NCBI RefSeq assembly: GCF_037975245.1 | Contig: NC_092576.1 | Location: 3,417,001 to 3,481,000 of the forward strand | Direction: 5' to 3' | Origin: Apostichopus japonicus | Lineage: Eukaryota > Echinodermata > Holothuroidea > Aspidochirotida > Stichopodidae | Length of the DNA: 64,000 nucleotides | Shown: positions 1 to 11,271 of the stretch, in pieces | How the letters are laid out: each line of letters begins with the position of its first letter | Position numbering within the stretch: the first letter of the stretch is position 1 | The notes under the pieces: model-generated | What the model saw: only the letters and a program-made list of their open reading frames with translations | Databases searched by the model: none | What the model was told of the DNA's origin: nothing | Made by a program: the position numbers and the translations under genes

Positions 1-469
1 TGCCAACTTCACCTCAACCGTAAGGCTTTTGTATCTCAATATTTCTGAGTAAATGACAAATCAATGAACCTCCAGAGTTAAGACATCATAGTGATATTGG
101 CTATTCACAAATGGAGGGATAAAAGTTTCAATGCCATGGATTGCTCACCTATTTTGTCATTAAAATGCTAAATGGAATTCAGCTAAATTGATTTGATGTG
201 GTTGTTATTTTATTACTTTAGGATAGATAATAGTGCTGGAATGTGTCTGATTTCTCAATGACATCTAGTTTTGTATCCTAATTGTAACAATATAAGTGGT
301 TATAAGACTTAATGAGTTCCTTTTCCCCAATCCTCAGCCCCACCCGCAACTACTCAATATTGTCATCATCATGCATTGTTCTCTCTGAAGTTTGTTCTGA
401 ATTTGTAGCAGTAAATATGTCATGATAATAAGAATTCCATGAAATTTAAATTCCAAGTGAACTAAGTAA
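1..469. other. Unannotated single-copy sequence
   Basis: AT-rich non-coding sequence before the satellite array. I see no exon with convincing splice sites and no repeat structure. Confidence 0.5.
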
Positions 470-2819
470 GGGTACATAATACATAGTGTATACTAACAAG
501 TATCTTATGCTAGGGTATACACAGGGTACATGATACATAGTGTATACTAACAAGTATCTTATGCTAGGGTATACACAGGGTACATGATACATAGTGTATA
601 CTAACAAGTATCTTATGCTAGGGTATACGCAGGGTACATGATACATAGTGTATACTAACAAGTATCTTATGCTAGGGTATACACAGGGTACATGATACAT
701 AGTGTATACTAACAAGTATCTTATGCTAGGGTATACGCAGGGTACATAATACATAGTGTATACTAAGATGTATGTTATGCTAGGGTATATGCAGGGTACA
801 TGATACATAGTGTAACTAACAAGTATGTTATGCTAGGGTATACGCAGGGTACATAATACATAGTGTATACTAAGATGTATGTTATGCTAGGGTATATGCA
901 GGGTACATGATACATAGTGTAACTAACAAGTATGTTATGCTAGGGTATACGCAGGGTACATAATACATAGTGTATACTAAGATGTATATTATGCTAGGGT
1001 ATACGCAGGGTACATAATACATAGTGCAACTAACAAGTATGTTATGCTAGGGTATACACAGGGTACATAATACATAGTGTATACTAAGATGTATGTTATG
1101 CTAGGGTATACACAGGGTACATGATACATAGTGTAACTAACAAGTATGTTATGCTAGGGTATACGCAGGGTACATAATACATAGTGTATACTAAGATGTA
1201 TGTTATGCTAGGGTATACGCAGGGTACATAATACATAGTGTAATTTACAAGTATGTTATGCTAGGGTAAACACAGGGTACATTATACATAGTGTATACTA
1301 AGATGTATGTTATAAAATGCTAGGGCCTACACAGGGTACATTATACATAGTGTATACTAAGATGTATGTTATGCTAGGGTATACACAGAGTACATTATAC
1401 ATAGTGTATACTAAGATGTATGTTATGCTAGGATATACGCAGGGTACATAATACATAGTGTAATTTACAAGTATGTTATGCTAGGGTAAACACGGTACAT
1501 TATACATAGTGTATACTAAGATGTATGTTATAAAATGCTAGGGCCTACACAGGGTACATTATACATAGTGTATACTAAGATGTATGTTATGCTAGGGTAT
1601 ACACAGAGTACATTATACATAGTGTATACTAAGATGTATGTTATGCTAGGGTATACGCAGGGTACATAATACATAGTGTAATTTACAAGTATGTTATGCT
1701 AGGGTAAACACAGGGTACATTATACATAGTGTATACTAAGATGTATGTTATAAAATGCTAGGGCCTACACAGGGTACATTATACATAGTGTATACTAAGA
1801 TGTATGTTATGCTAGGGTATACACAGGGTACATAATACATAGTGTATACTAACAAGTATGTTATGCTAGGATATACACAGGGTACATGATACATAGTGTA
1901 TACTAACAAGTATGTTGTGCTGGGGTATACACAGGGTACATGATACATAGTGTATACTAACAAGTATCTTATGCTAGGGTATACGCAGGGTACATGATAC
2001 ATAGTGTATACTAACAAGTATCTTATGCTAGGGTATACACAGGGTACATGATACATAGTGTATACTAACAAGTATCTTATGCTAGGGTATACGCAGGGTA
2101 CATGATACATAGTGTATACTAACAAGTATCTTATGCTAGGGTATACGCAGGGTACATGATACATAGTGTATACTAACAAGTATCTTATGCTAGGGTATAC
2201 GCAGGGTACATGATACATAGTGTATACTAACAAGTATCTTATGCTAGGGTATACGCAGGGTACATGATACATAGTGTATACTAACAAGTATGTTGTGCTG
2301 GGGTATACACAGGGTACATGATACATAGTGTATACTAACAAGTATCTTATGCTAGGGTATACACAGGGTACATGATACATAGTGTATACTAACAAGTATC
2401 TTATGCTAGGGTATACGCAGGGTACATGATACATAGTGTATACTAACAAGTATCTTATGCTAGGGTATACGCAGGGTACATGATACATAGTGTATACTAA
2501 CAAGTATCTTATGCTAGGGTATACACAGGGTACATGATACATAGTGTATACTAACAAGTATCTTATGCTAGGGTATACGCAGGGTACATGATACATAGTG
2601 TATACTAACAAGTATCTTATGCTAGGGTATACACAGGGTACATGATACATAGTGTATACTAACAAGTATCTTATGCTAGGGTATACGCAGGGTACATGAT
2701 ACATAGTGTATACTAACAAGTATCTTATGCTAGGGTATACGCAGGGTACATGATACATAGTGTATACTAACAAGTATGTTGTGCTGGGGTATACACAGGG
2801 TACATGATACATAGTGTAT
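470..2819. repeat. 54-bp satellite array, left part
   Basis: About 43 head-to-tail copies of a 54-bp unit containing TATGCTAGGGTATAC and GGTACATGATACATAGTG. Two unit types alternate: one with AACAAGTATCTT, one with AAGATGTATGTT. The block near 755-1270 has the same order of variants as the block near 8242-8640 in the right part, so multi-unit segments were duplicated. Because 54 is a multiple of 3, the minus strand stays open as an 18-residue repeat; I treat that as an artefact. The array is interrupted at 2820 by a transposon and resumes at 8024. Confidence 0.97.
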
Positions 2820-3190
2820 GGGTCTGTTCACGTTAAAGCGCCCAAATTAGCATAAATGGCATTTGGAGCATTGTGACAAAATAATTAGAGATTCTAGAGA
2901 TACAAATATTATCCCCATGGAGAGAGTCCACCTAGCTGTACCTACCATAGCATAGACAATTTCCTGAGATATGCATATAGGTATGCTATACTCCCAGAAG
3001 TGCCGAAATGTGGACGGAAAATGTTGCCGTTTTCAAACTGCACAATTTGTACTTTGATCTATTCTCAACTCCAAAAGAGGATTACTTCAAATTTTGTCAT
3101 GATTGAACTTTGTGGCTATAGGTTCCCTCTCATAAATATTTCAGAAAATTTCATTGATGAATTTGCGAATTATTGCGAAACTGGACCAGT

Positions 3191-3800
3191 GTTTCGGACA
3201 TCACTTTTTCCGTCCACATTTATACACCAATTTATGAGTGGCATAGTTTGGGGTGAAATAACAAATGTTGAAAGTGGTGTGCCTTTTCAATACTGTCATA
3301 GTTGTATCAAATAAAATATATATCAGATGCATGTCCATTCAGCCACATTTTACTACACAATGAAGTTAAAAAACATGCAAAATGTTTCCGTCCACATTTT
3401 GGTGATGTCCGAAACGTCATGAAGCAACTAATATATGAAGTATGCTAAAACCCACAAGACTGTTTTGTTACTCTAATTAAAGCATAAGTACTCCCTCAAC
3501 TACAGTATGTACATGACACATTTCCACTCATCCGTTTTGATTTTATAACCATTTCAAATTTTCCGTCCATGTGTGTGATGTCCGAAACACCAGTGATGTC
3601 CGAAACAAGTTTTAATTAATATTGCTTTATGTTGCTTGAAAAAAAGACACAATAGATGAGCACTTCATATATTATGACAAGTTCTATTGTTACAAACATA
3701 CATACTGCACTACTCAAAACTTCATCCATCTTTACCAAATATTATAGCAAAATAACCTTAAAAGTATGTTTCGGACATCACCATGTGTTTCGGACATCAC
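3191..3800. repeat. Left cluster of the GTGATGTCCGAAAC motif
   Basis: Six copies of the 14-mer GTGATGTCCGAAAC: plus strand at 3402, 3575 and 3593; minus strand at 3191, 3768 and 3787. A second motif, TTTCCGTCCACATTT, sits close to several of them (about 3208, 3386, 3560, and inverted near 3011). Subterminal motif clusters in DNA transposons are often transposase-binding sites; that role is inference here. Confidence 0.85.
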
Positions 3801-4427
3801 TTTTGTGAATCCAACATATTGTAAAACAGCACTAGTTTCAACTGAATGATTCAATTGGTTGATTTCAGTGTGCTAGAATACACTAAGATCCTACAACAGA
3901 ATGCTTCTTAACTTTTGGTGTCATTTGACCAACATGTATTCATCTTTTGATGACTTGTGACAAGTCTAAAATGATATTCTACATATTTGGGTATGAATGT
4001 TACTGGGAACATCAAGTTACTTGGATTTTTCTAGAACTGACATCATTAACACTACAATTTTCCATCATTTAGTACTGAAGAAGTAAAAAAAACATTTAGT
4101 GAAATTTTTTCTGACATAACATGTATCAGGATACCATCACAGTATACAGTACATTAGAAAGTAATGCTGTAATTGTCTGCTATAGCTTAAATCAAGCTAT
4201 TTGTCACAACCATAGAAAGCCTTTTATAGGCTAGAAGAACTACATCAAAGGGCACGTGGGTACCATGCATGGACTGTCATGTGATGTGTCTGAGCTTCCA
4301 TGGCGGTACCAATTTGATATTTCCCAATATCATATTGATAATTGTAAAGTTAATTACACACAATTGGAATAGGCCTAGATGAGTTTTGTAGCACAGTAGC
4401 TCATGTTTCTATCACATCGGTCTACAG

Positions 4428-4834
4428 CAGGGTTGTCCAACCTTTTGCAGAGGAGGGCCACATGGAATGATTATGATGAAGTAGGGGGCCGTATGAACCC
4501 TTCGCTCGATTTTTCGACTTTTTGCGCGAAGCCTAAGGCAACAAAATGTGAGCACTGCGCGTGGAGCGCACTAACTTATTTTCCTTCCTGATAAAACAGT
4601 CCAGCCGGCCCCCCTCCCCTCCCCTCCCCTCCGCTGAGAGAGTGTCATACAAACTGACCTGTATGAAGTTTTTTTTTTGGACCCAGAAGGTTCGAATGAT
4701 TGATTATATAGCTTCAAATTGTTATCAATAAATCTGCTCACTAAATTTCACACCGTAGAGCCTCTCTGGCGGGCCGGACGCAACCCTGCGGCGGGCCGGA
4801 CTGTGGCCAGCGGGCCGTAGGTTGGACAACCCTG
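4428..4834. mobile_element. hAT-type MITE, copy A
   Basis: The terminal inverted repeats begin CAGGGTTGTCCAACCT and the element is flanked by the exact 8-bp duplication GTCTACAG (4420-4427 and 4835-4842). It is 407 bp long with no coding capacity. It is inserted inside the larger 2820-8023 transposon, so it is younger than that element. A second copy lies at 63089-63490. The 8-bp duplication and CAGGG ends are typical of hAT elements. Confidence 0.93.
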
Positions 4835-6268
4835 GTCTACAGCATAGTATGTCAACGTCACTTTGAAAAACTGAACACCGTTCAGTGTCGTCTGTCGCTC
4901 TATATGATATGGACTCAGTGTGCATCTATAATGCCCTATGTCAGAGCAGTTTTACTGTTGATGGGAACTTGATGGTTGTCAAGAAAAGCTACCAGTATTT
5001 TGGGAAGATGTTAGCTAAGTAGTAGGACTGTGGAACGTGTCTGGTGATCTAACCTATAAATGTTGGTCAACGACTATAAATATAATGTTAAGGTACAGAC
5101 ATTGCTAGGTAACTGTGTGTTGTCTGCTGCTCTAAGCCCAAATATACATTTACTGTACTAGTTAGTAAATCACAATTGGCAATGTTGAGATTAATGCAGT
5201 ATATCAGATTATTGGTACCACCCTGGAACACATTACAGTACATGACCCTCTATGACTGATATGTGGATTTACCGTGTGATGAAACCTCCAGGTTTACTTG
5301 ATGGTGTCAACAGTATTAATATACACAGAGTGGTGCATCATGCATGACCATGTTTTCATTCCGAGTTGCTTCAGACTTCAGAGCTTTAGTGATATGTATA
5401 CAGATATTTATCATTATGAAACTTAAGGATAAAGCTGAGCAATTTGCTGAGCTGCTGTATATCATAACATCTAGGCCTTATACTTATATGTAAGTTTAGG
5501 CCATAAGCTTAAATCATAACAATCTTACAAAGTAAATCATTTAATACATTTATATGTGACAAGGAGTATTTGTACAAACCATGAATACTTGTTTTTCACA
5601 TTATAATAGCCAAGGCATGATGAATCTCAATAAAGAAGGATATTTAAACTAGTACTTAGAGTACTACTACAGTAGTATATAGGCTACTACTGTTGCTTAG
5701 CTGGGCCAGTGGAAGCAATCTTCAACATTGGCAGATCCAGCTCAAAGGTGCATGAGGAGGTGGTGGGCGCGGGTGGGTACCATTTGAAGGGGTGCAAAAT
5801 AGTTGATATTGCTGACATTACAAAATAGGACCAAGCATTCTAGTGGAGTTTAGGATATGATACCTCCCCTCTGAAAATTGTTTAAATAGTAGACTCAATG
5901 ATACTAGCTACAACAGGTGGGTGCCAAATAATCTATGTAGGGATGTCTCCTGTGTACATCTGTATATTTATTAAATGGTAAATATTTGCTGTTTGTTTCA
6001 ATTATTGCAGACTTCATCTAGATAATGATGGAAATGTGGAAACCGTAAAAGATAAAAAGAATTCTATAACCCTTTTGGGGGAAAAATTTCTTTGCAGTCA
6101 ATAATAATACCATTTTCTGCAAAATAATACATAAGTTGATGTTTCTGGGAAGTGTTGGTGAATGCTGGCCATGCAAAAGGTATGCTGGACAGGTAACGAA
6201 TGTGGTGAAGCAGAGATTAACTTTATGCAAATGGTGATCAATGAATGGTTACTATATGGAGTGTTATG

Positions 6269-6493
6269 GAGTTTTAGCTCAGTGGTTAACGCCGGTGCCT
6301 TTCAATCATTAGGTCCCGAGTTTGTGTCACTCCAAGATTAATGTATGTCGTCAAGTTACAGAGTTGTTGACAATTGACAATTTGTAATCATGGACATTAA
6401 ATATGAATGTAAGAGACTGACTTCTCTCAGCTTGCGGCCTTGATAAGCCAATGATGGCTTCTTCGCGAGTTCCTGCTTGCAGGAGGATCTAAA
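6269..6493 (+). mobile_element. tRNA-derived SINE, copy 1
   Basis: The head resembles a tRNA gene with an A-box-like TTAGCTCAGTGGTTAACGC and a degraded B-box region (tttgtgtcactcc). The tRNA-unrelated body contains ATGTATGTCGTC, GAGTTGTTGACAATTGACAA and CCTGCTTGCAGGAGGATCTAAA. Two further copies in the window share this body (38990-39221 and 32036-32190). Such SINEs are copied by LINE machinery and are not functional tRNA genes. Confidence 0.85.
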
Positions 6494-6901
6494 CTACATG
6501 TGTGTATTTTGGATATATGTATGAATTGAGTATATAGTAACAGTAATTATTCATTTACATTAAATAGGGTTATCATTTATACCAAGCCTTCAGATTTTCA
6601 CTGATCACCTATCTTTTCACCTATCTGCTCTGTCCAGATGTTCAATTTGAAATATGTGCCTCAGGGCATTTGTTTTTTTCCAAGAATTTACAGTGCCATT
6701 ATTTTTTAGTACACCTTGTTGATTTCCCAGTCTATGGTGTTTTAATAAACTGCATTCCCTCAAAAATTCATAATATCTAGTGTAAATCTGCTACTGTCTG
6801 ACTGTTGTGCTCAGACTTTTGTTGCTTGGACAGGTTTGAAAAGCAAAAATATTACTTTATATTGTTGTTACTGTATGCAGCTTTGTGAACATTTTTCCAA
6901 G

Positions 6902-7498
6902 GTGATGTCCAAAACATTCAGTGATGTCCGAAACACTCATAAAGTAACTTTTAATGAACACTGAGGATTTGAACTACTGTATAATAAGTTCAAAACTGTC
7001 ATTATACCTTGTAGGTAGCTTGTCAACAACAAAGACCCCTTTGTTACAAATTTAACTTTTGATATGATATGCGTTCTGTAGAAAACATAACAGGGATGCA
7101 CTAATACAGTTGTGGTGATGTCCGAAACATAGTCCAAGACAGTCTAATGCAAATCTATAAAACAAGTGTTTGCATTTTTCATCATTTCAAATGAATTTGA
7201 TGCTGTTTGTTAACATATCCTGATGTACTGATATATATTGCTAAGTATTAACAAGCATGGCCTTCGTTTAATTGGATCCAAGTATCCGTTTTCTTTGTTT
7301 TGAACTTGGAACCTATGAAGGGTCCATAGATCTCTTTTGGTACAGGTATCAACTTACTAAAATGCTTTTCTATTCATTATTATTGCCATTAAATGAACAT
7401 CATTTGGCTTATTACTAAATATTACGTTTAATATATTAGGTAAACCATTGGTGGGTGATGTCCGAAACAAGATCATTTTGGGGGGTGATGTCCGAAAC
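6902..7498 (+). repeat. Right cluster of the GTGATGTCCGAAAC motif
   Basis: Five copies, all on the plus strand, at 6902 (one mismatch), 6921, 7115, 7455 and 7485. They lie in the right subterminal part of the 2820-8023 element, roughly mirroring the left cluster. The middle of the element has none that I could find. Confidence 0.85.
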
Positions 7499-8023
7499 AA
7501 GAGTCAAGAAAAAAAAAATTCTGAGAGGACATGACCCAGAATTTTCAGCTTTTGGTTAATATATGTGCTTATGTTGTGGTTTAATTTTATGGTATAATTG
7601 TTACTATTAATTTCAATTTTGTTCTTTAAAGAAAAACTTTTTAAACTTTATTTCAGGAAAAATTGAATATTTTCTAACGATACTCGAATATTTTTTAAAA
7701 AACATCATCGATATCATTGAAAACTTGTCTTACAATAGCAAATTTTGTGTTAATAAAGAAAATAAAAACAGAATTCCCAAATGTAGCAGCAATGGAATGA
7801 CACACCACCATTACAAAAAGAACAAATTTTGGAAAATTTATAGATTGTCACACTTTCAACCATCTTGAATATAATTTCCAGAATAGTTTAAGCTCTGGTC
7901 AATTCTGATTCATAAATTGCAGATATTAGTTACATTATTTACTTAGAATAGAAGTTCTTTACTGTAATTTGAAAATTTGGTACCTCAGGCAACCAAATTG
8001 GGCGCTTTAACGTGAACAGACCC

Positions 8024-9195
8024 GTATACTAACAAGTATCTTATGCTAGGGTATACACAGGGTACATGATACATAGTGCATACTAACAAGTATCTTATGC
8101 TAGGGTATACGCAGGGTACATGATACATAGTGTATACTAACAAGTATCTTATGCTAGGGTATACACAGGGTACATGATACATAGTGTATACTAACAAGTA
8201 TCTTATGCTAGGGTATACGCAGGGTACATGATACATAGTGTATACTAAGATGTATGTTATGCTAGGGTATATGCAGGGTACATGATACATAGTGTAACTA
8301 ACAAGTATGTTATGCTAGGGTATACGCAGGGTACATAATACATAGTGTATACTAAGATGTATGTTATGCTAGGGTATATGCAGGGTACATGATACATAGT
8401 GTAACTAACAAGTATGTTATGCTAGGGTATACGCAGGGTACATAATACATAGTGTATACTAAGATGTATATTATGCTAGGGTATACGCAGGGTACATAAT
8501 ACATAGTGCAACTAACAAGTATGTTATGCTAGGGTATACGCAGGGTACATAATACATAGTGTATACTAAGATGTATGTTATGCTAGGGTATACGCAGGGT
8601 ACATAATACATAGTGTAATTTACAAGTATGTTATGCTAGGGTAAACACAGGGTACATTATACATAGTGTATACTAAGATGTACGTTATAAAATGCTAGGG
8701 CCTACACAGGGTACATTATACATAGTGTATACTAAGATGTATGTTATGCTAGGGTATACACAGAGTACATTATACATAGTGTATACTAAGATGTATGTTA
8801 TGCTAGGGTATACACAGGGTACATGGTACATAGTGTATATAAACTAGAAAATTATGCTAGGGTATACACAGGGTACAACATAGTGTATACTAACAAGTAT
8901 GTTATGCTAGGATATACACAGGGTACATGATACATAGTGTATACTAACAAGTATGTTGTGCTGGGGTATACACAGGGTACATTATACATAGTGTACTAAC
9001 AATTATGTTATGCTGGGGTATACACAGGGTACATGATACATAGTGTAAGTAACAATTATGTTATGCTAGGGTATACACAGGGTACATAATACATAGTGTA
9101 TACTAACAAGTATGTTATGCTGGGGTATACACAGGGTACATTATACATAGTGTATACTAACAAGTATGTTTTGCTAGGGTATACACAGGGTACAT
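8024..9195. repeat. 54-bp satellite array, right part
   Basis: About 22 copies of the same 54-bp unit as at 470-2819, becoming more divergent toward the right edge. It starts exactly at the right target duplication of the inserted transposon, showing that the two parts were one array. Confidence 0.96.
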
Positions 9196-11223
9196 GGGAT
9201 CTCAGGAGGCGCTGATGTTTGAAGTTACCATCACAGGTTTATCAGAAGCTCACATATTTACAGTGAAATTGATGTCTCACAGTAACATATCATTTTGTGT
9301 TTGTGTTCAAAAGTATCCTTTCATTATTTTTACATCCTGTTTTTATCACCATATAACTTTCTCTTTTTATGTTTCAATCATTATAGTGTTCTGGTGTCCT
9401 TACGGAGAAGGAAAGCGGACTTATTACTTGCATCTCAAAACTGGTCGTTGGCTGCTGCATCGTGAAACTGCTGACCTGTTTCCTGTAATTATCTGATTTT
9501 TATTTGATCTCTGATCATTTTAATATTTATCGAAGGGTACCAGTAGGTTATGTATTACAAGAGTAGCATTTGGCTGGACAATAAGCAATTGGTAATTATA
9601 TCACAATACATCTTCACAGTTTACACTTCATCTGTAAAGTGAGATCCTGGTGTGAACTTTAGATCCTTAACAAGATCATCTCCAAAGGCAAACTGACATG
9701 AAAACAGATGAAAGACACATTAATAACTAGAAAGAGGAAGAGATAACCAAATTAGATGAATGATAATATGGACAGGAAGTGTGAAGGGAGGAGGGTGGAG
9801 GTAGGAGAAATAGATTGAGCAGTGGTGTGCACGGGATTTAAAATTCATAATTTCCCCGAATATAATTAATGGCAAGAAGAAATGAATGATGTTATAATGG
9901 AGGATGACTACAATAGGGTCATTTAATTTAAAACAAAATGAAAGGTCAAATGGTGCATGGAGGCATATTTAGATGATTGTTTTAGGTCCATGTAAGTACA
10001 GTAGCTCTAACGAAGAATTGTGCAAATAAATAATAATCTCCACAAATCCCCTGACTTCTGAGGCAAATCTAGACTATAAATTAAGTCTGGTACCTGAATC
10101 TGTTTTTCATGCGGGGGGGGGGGGGGGGGGTATGCATAGGCAAATAAAGAATTTATCATGGAGGGTGCTGCCTGGGGTTATCAGTTGGAGCTATTTCCTA
10201 TGTAGGAGTATTGGAGGTCTATTTGAGGACTAGGATTGCTTTTAAAACTTTTGATGTCAAACTGTGCCTTCTGAGGCAAGTCTAGACTATAAATTAAGTC
10301 TATGTGAATAGCCCTAAACACAAGGTTTTGATTATAAATACTTTGTGTGTGTTTACAAAAAATGCACCTGTAGTAAGTGGTCCAGTTCTTCCATGGCTGA
10401 AGGTGTTAACCTTTCCCTTTCTGCTTGGGTCAAAGTGTCAGATTCTCTCCCTTTATTTACCTGCATCCGTCATTTTGCAGTTGATAATCAGTTTGCTAAC
10501 AGCTAGTTTTTACCTTTTCACTAATCTGGTTTACAGTTAAATGGAAAATTCCTTTCATGTTAATGTAGGTAACCGTAATTCATTGAGTATATTCTTAGCT
10601 GTAGGAAAGAACTTAAACCCTAAAGACAATATCAAAATAAAAACATTATTTCAAGTAATCAAGCCTGCCGAGAGATGAAGAGTTAACCATTCAAAACAAA
10701 CTTTCATCGTTGTCGTCTTCATTTTTATAAGAAAATTTTCTGCTAGTCTTTAACTTAAATTTTTTTAAAGTCGAGTAGTGTTTTGAAAGAATATCAACAA
10801 ATGAAATCAACAAATATTTTTTTGTCAAAATGAACTAGAACATATGTTTCAACATTTAGTTACAATTCAATATTGAACTCAGTATTCCATGAAAGTGTTA
10901 CACTAAATCTGCTAATAAGTTTAATGTTTGTTATTATTATTTTATCATTATATTTATATATCATTATATATTAAATTATTCTCATTGGTTTCCAACTCAA
11001 TAATATTTTCATCATATTCTGGATTTTTGTTGGTATAGTATATTCTTCGTATCCGTATCTACCTTGAAAACAAACATTTTAAGTTCAAGTGATCACTAAG
11101 TTTCCATGGTGACAAAATAACAGTATACTAAAATTTACAGCTATGCCCTGCAGTATAGGTAAAGTCAATACCAATCAACTGAATTGTATCATTGAGTTTT
11201 TCCTTTCCCTCTTTGTTTTTTAG
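9196..11223. other. Unannotated, AT-rich; possible weak exon near 9388
   Basis: There is no clear gene. At about 9388 an acceptor-like TTATAG is followed by an open stretch of some 35 codons, but no good donor follows and the frame choice is unclear. A G-run lies at 10111-10130. Confidence 0.35.
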
Positions 11224-11271
11224 TTGAAATCGGTTGGAGACAAACTTACTGATGCAGATTACGCTAAGGAG
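11224..11271 (+). CDS. Candidate internal exon of an unrecognised gene
   Basis: This 48-nt exon is bounded by a pyrimidine-rich acceptor (TTTTTTAG) and a strong donor (GAG|GTAAGG). Only one frame is open and reads LKSVGDKLTDADYAKE. It is phase 0 on both sides and joins in frame to the small exon at 14522 and the terminal exon at 15084. I do not recognise the protein. The 5' exons were not found; they may lie upstream of the window or among the repeats. Confidence 0.55.

Larger units (their letters stand above)
2820..8023. mobile_element. 5.2-kb TIR transposon inserted in the satellite, family unknown
   Basis: The ends are perfect inverted repeats of 26 bp beginning GGGTCTGTTCACGTTAAAGC (2820-2845 and 7998-8023). 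The satellite base sequence breaks after GTAT (2816-2819) and resumes with GTAT (8024-8027), giving a 4-bp target-site duplication. Inside are many copies of GTGATGTCCGAAAC near both ends, an inserted hAT-type MITE (4428-4834) and an inserted SINE (about 6269-6493). I see no transposase: the longest open frame (104 codons at 3000) has no recognisable motif. It is probably a non-autonomous or decayed DNA transposon. A 4-bp duplication occurs in several superfamilies (for example Chapaev, Sola, Academ), but the termini do not let me choose. Confidence 0.9.

Noticed and set aside
1748-2812. A 354-codon open frame on the minus strand, an 18-residue repeat (MYHVPCVYPSIRYLLVYT)
   Set aside because: It is the translation of the 54-bp satellite. 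The period keeps frames open without selection; the same holds for 446-808 and 7985-8290. No splice sites or non-repeat coding sequence adjoin it.
6269-6340. Possible tRNA gene (TTAGCTCAGTGGTTAACGC)
   Set aside because: The tRNA-like head continues into a body shared with two other copies, and the B box and stem pairing are degraded. It is a SINE.
470-9195. CRISPR-like appearance of regular repeats
   Set aside because: Units are contiguous with no unique spacers, and the genome is eukaryotic.
9194-9496. A 100-codon open frame
   Set aside because: Its first half is AT-rich intron-like sequence with a pyrimidine tract. Only the last 35 codons look coding and no donor or family match supports them.
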